Shown: positions 55,170 to 57,119 of the stretch, piece by piece | Layout of the letters: each line of letters begins with the position of its first letter | Position numbering within the stretch: position 1 is the first letter of the stretch | Origin: Staphylococcus gallinarum | Lineage (GTDB): Bacteria > Bacillota > Bacilli > Staphylococcales > Staphylococcaceae | Direction: 5' to 3' | DNA: 57,119 nucleotides | Assembly (NCBI RefSeq): GCF_000875895.1 | Contig: NZ_JXCF01000009.1 | Span: 1 to 57,119 of the forward strand | Notes under the pieces: model-generated | Database searches by the model: none | Told to the model about the DNA's origin: nothing | The model's input: only the letters and a program-made list of their open reading frames with translations | Position numbers and translations under genes: made by a program

Positions 55170-55988
55170 ATGAAACTTTATTATCTGGGACCGAAGGGTA
55201 CATTTTCTTACTTAGCTGCAAAACAATATAAATCTGAAGATGCATATGATTTTATACCTAAATCAAATTTATACGAGGTCGTTCAAGCAGTATCTCATGA
55301 TGACGAAAGTATCGCAGTCGTTCCGATTGAAAACTCAATTGAGGGAACCATTAATATCGTCGCTGATGCATTAACTCAACAAAATATCTATGCACAAGGT
55401 GAATTACATTTAGATATTCAATTTGCACTTTATGGCCCGGACGATGCAACTGTTAATGATATTAACAAAGTCTATTCCATTGCACCGGCAATCAGTCAGA
55501 CAAGTCAATATATTCAAAACCACGGATTTGATTATGATTATGTCGAAAGTACAATCAGTAGCCTAGATAAAATTTCAGATCAAACTGGCGCTATTGCACC
55601 CTTAGGCAGTGGCGAACCATATGGATATAAAGCAATCGCTCACAATATCCAAGACTTTCCACATAATACAACACGTTTTTTAGTTGTGAGTAATCAACCT
55701 CAGCATATTAAAGATGCAAGTGATAGCATGGTACTCATCACACCAAAATATGATAAACCTGGATTATTGGCGAGCATATTAAACACATTCGCATTATTTA
55801 ATATTAACTTATCGTGGATTGAATCACGTCCATTAAAGACACAGCTAGGTATGTATCACTTTTTCGTACAGGCTGACTCACCTATTAATGACGAGCTTAA
55901 TAAAGTGATTAAAATATTAAATACTTTAGACTTTGAAGTTACAGTAATTGGTTCCTTTAATAAAATGGACCTATCAGATAAATCATAG
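55170..55988 (+). CDS. pheA: Prephenate dehydratase
   Basis: Converts prephenate to phenylpyruvate for phenylalanine synthesis. It is 272 aa. The catalytic domain has GPKGTFSYLAAKQY, PIENSIEGTINIVAD and the TRF motif in NTTRFLVVSN. The ACT regulatory domain has GLLASILNTFALFNINLSWIESRP, where ESRP binds phenylalanine. AAGGGG precedes the ATG. It follows nos by 37 bases without a terminator, the gene pair also seen in other staphylococci. Confidence 0.96.
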   Translation: MKLYYLGPKGTFSYLAAKQYKSEDAYDFIPKSNLYEVVQAVSHDDESIAVVPIENSIEGTINIVADALTQQNIYAQGELHLDIQFALYGPDDATVNDINKVYSIAPAISQTSQYIQNHGFDYDYVESTISSLDKISDQTGAIAPLGSGEPYGYKAIAHNIQDFPHNTTRFLVVSNQPQHIKDASDSMVLITPKYDKPGLLASILNTFALFNINLSWIESRPLKTQLGMYHFFVQADSPINDELNKVIKILNTLDFEVTVIGSFNKMDLSDKS

Positions 55989-56038
55989 ATATAAAAACTT
56001 TCACCATTTTTCGTCAAAACAAAGTTTTAACAAATACG

Positions 56039-56087
56039 AAAAGCGATAATGTGACACAATTTTAGTGTCGACATTATCGCTTTTTTT
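56039..56087. terminator. Bidirectional terminator between pheA and sdcS
   Basis: AAAAGCGATAATGT pairs with ACATTATCGCTTTT, with an extra GACAC/GTGTC inside, and seven T follow on the plus strand. Confidence 0.88.
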
Positions 56088-56092
56088 ACATA

Positions 56093-57004
56093 TTATTTCA
56101 GTGGCAATGGTTTCGTAATATCTATACCTAACACTGGTGGTACTAGGAAATAGACAATAAGTACGATAACGACCACACTGATCATGTTTACCCAAAATCC
56201 TACACTTGCCATTTTCTTTATCGTAATCCGACCTGTTCCAAAAACAATGGCATTTGGAGGTGTTCCAACCGGTAGCATGTATGCGCAATTAGCTGCCATA
56301 GCTGCTGGCACCATTAATAATAATGGGTGAACATTTACTGCTACTGATAGTGTAGCTAATATAGGTAATATCATTGTCGCTGTAGCTGTATTCGATGTGA
56401 TTTCTGTTAAGAAGAGTACAAATAAAGTAATAACAATAACGATAAGTAATGGACTGACGCCTTCTATTAAGCGTAATTGGTCGCCCAACCATTTTGCCAA
56501 TCCACTTGAGGAGATACCTTTAGCTAATGCTAAACCTCCTCCGAATAATATTAAGACACCCCAAGGTAAATCCTTTGCGACATCCCAATCAATAATACGT
56601 TTATGCTTAGCTTTATTTTTCGCAGGTATTAAAAATAATAAGACAGATATAAATATAGCGATTGTGCCATCTGCAACTTCAGATGTTAATTCCCAACGCT
56701 TTAATAAAAATTCCCTACTAATCCATAAAAAACTAGCTAAAATAAACACAAATTGAACGACCTTTTCTTCAAATTTCATCTTGCCTAACTCATCAAGTTT
56801 ATCCTTGATAACATTATGACCACCAGGCAAAGTTTTCATTTCATGTTTAAATGCTACAAATCGAATATAAGCCCAGACAATTGCCAGTAAAATAATCACC
56901 GTAGGAACCCCAATAATCATCCATTTTGCGAAACTAATTTCCTCACCGAAAGCCGACTGATACTGACCCTTCAAAATGATTAATGGAGGCGTTCCAATTA
57001 AAGT
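56093..57004 (-). pseudogene. sdcS: sdcS, sodium-dependent dicarboxylate symporter, 5' part missing
   Basis: SdcS is a DASS-family carrier that imports succinate, fumarate and malate with sodium. Only the C-terminal part of the usual ~520 aa is here. Homology begins at TLIGTPPLIILKGQY, the first of two SNT-like ligand loops, and runs to the end through LTEITSNTATATMILPI and MLPVGTPPNAIVFG. The frame meets a stop (57029-57031) just upstream. Codons before position 57004 (reading GYGLH) replace the GGLG expected in S. aureus. A TTG at 56972-56974 could be called a start but has no biological support. The N-terminal half is absent from the window, so the gene is split by something inserted at this point or is a rearrangement. 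Confidence 0.8.
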
Positions 57005-57023
57005 ATGTAGACCATACCCCCAT

Positions 57024-57119
57024 TTATTTTATTTCAACAATCTCACTTAATTTCAATGTAAACAATCCCTCATCAATATACATTTGCAACACTTGATTAT
57101 GCGTATCTACTTTGTGTAC
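57024..57119 (-). CDS. C-terminal end of an unknown reading frame, phage antirepressor-like
   Basis: Thirty-one codons are open from the window edge, ending in TAA. The piece NQVLQMYIDEGLF followed by TLKLSEI resembles the KilAC/ANT domain pattern NxPxQxYIDxGxFxVKE of phage antirepressors. The usual domain end after this segment is absent. The similarity is short and remembered rather than searched, so the call is tentative. It reads toward the broken end of sdcS. Confidence 0.35.
   Translation of the reverse strand, partial: VHKVDTHNQVLQMYIDEGLFTLKLSEIVEIK

Noticed and set aside
56001..56492. Two alternate-frame minus-strand ORFs (95 and 67 codons) and one plus-strand ORF overlapping sdcS
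   Set aside because: They overlap the conserved sdcS frame, and the 95-codon one runs through the terminator.
56943..57023. Small frame starting ATGGGGGTATGG at the sdcS junction
   Set aside because: About 26 codons in the wrong frame relative to sdcS, most of it sdcS sequence; likely chance.

Overview
The window is low-GC Staphylococcus chromosome. Gene content and order (perR, bcp, hemL2, a Sav1866-type exporter, recX, sgtB, vraUTSR, map, gatD-murT, ftnA, gatCAB, putP, camS-ligA-pcrA-pcrB, purB, nadE-pncB, nos-pheA, sdcS) match my memory of Staphylococcus aureus. Protein lengths agree almost residue for residue once starts are chosen by ribosome binding site. Many proteins still look clearly diverged from the S. 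aureus versions I remember, NOS and the exporter most of all, so a sister species of the S. aureus group (for example S. simiae-like) is more likely than S. aureus itself. That species call is an inference from memory.

Left edge (1-670): the minus strand carries two strong promoters, a boxA-like element and a leader that reads off the window edge and resembles the DNA just before a staphylococcal 16S rRNA gene. Next come the peroxide/iron genes perR and bcp with a 2-hydroxyacid dehydrogenase, a second glutamate-1-semialdehyde aminotransferase, a FUSC-like exporter, an ABC multidrug exporter with a structured leader, Ntdp, MutY and a YfhP-like membrane protein.

10-14.6 kb: a minus-strand cluster recX, yfhH, a TagH-like ABC protein with all ATPase motifs lost, a TagG-like permease, and the glycosyltransferase sgtB. 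14.6-18 kb: three genes (DJ-1 protein, a 57-aa acidic protein, the radical SAM protein YfkAB) lie between two related intergenic repeats. 18-30 kb: thioesterase, AmpS, PtpA, YihY, the cell-wall stress operon vraUTSR, map, and the peptidoglycan amidation pair gatD-murT.

29.5-41 kb: PerR-type ferritin promoter and ftnA, a DnaQ-like exonuclease, DNA polymerase IV, an rRNA uridine methyltransferase with a hairpin leader, diacylglycerol kinase, gatCAB and putP with a CcpA site. Two almost identical 86-bp repeats follow putP. 41-56 kb: the pcrB-pcrA-ligA-camS operon, a VanY-like carboxypeptidase, YerC, purB, NETI and UPF0316 proteins, pncB-nadE, and nos-pheA.

Right edge: sdcS is cut. Only about its last 300 codons remain, joined at about 57,004 to unrelated sequence holding the end of another reading frame that resembles a phage antirepressor (KilAC) domain. 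This looks like the junction of an integrated element lying mostly outside the window.

Most of the window is ordinary core genome. The points most worth following are the pseudo-TagGH pair, the sdcS junction, the four-copy repeat family, the architecture of the vra, ftnA, rlmCD and exporter promoters, and a variant CamS pheromone peptide. I saw no tRNA, insertion sequence, transposase or CRISPR array.
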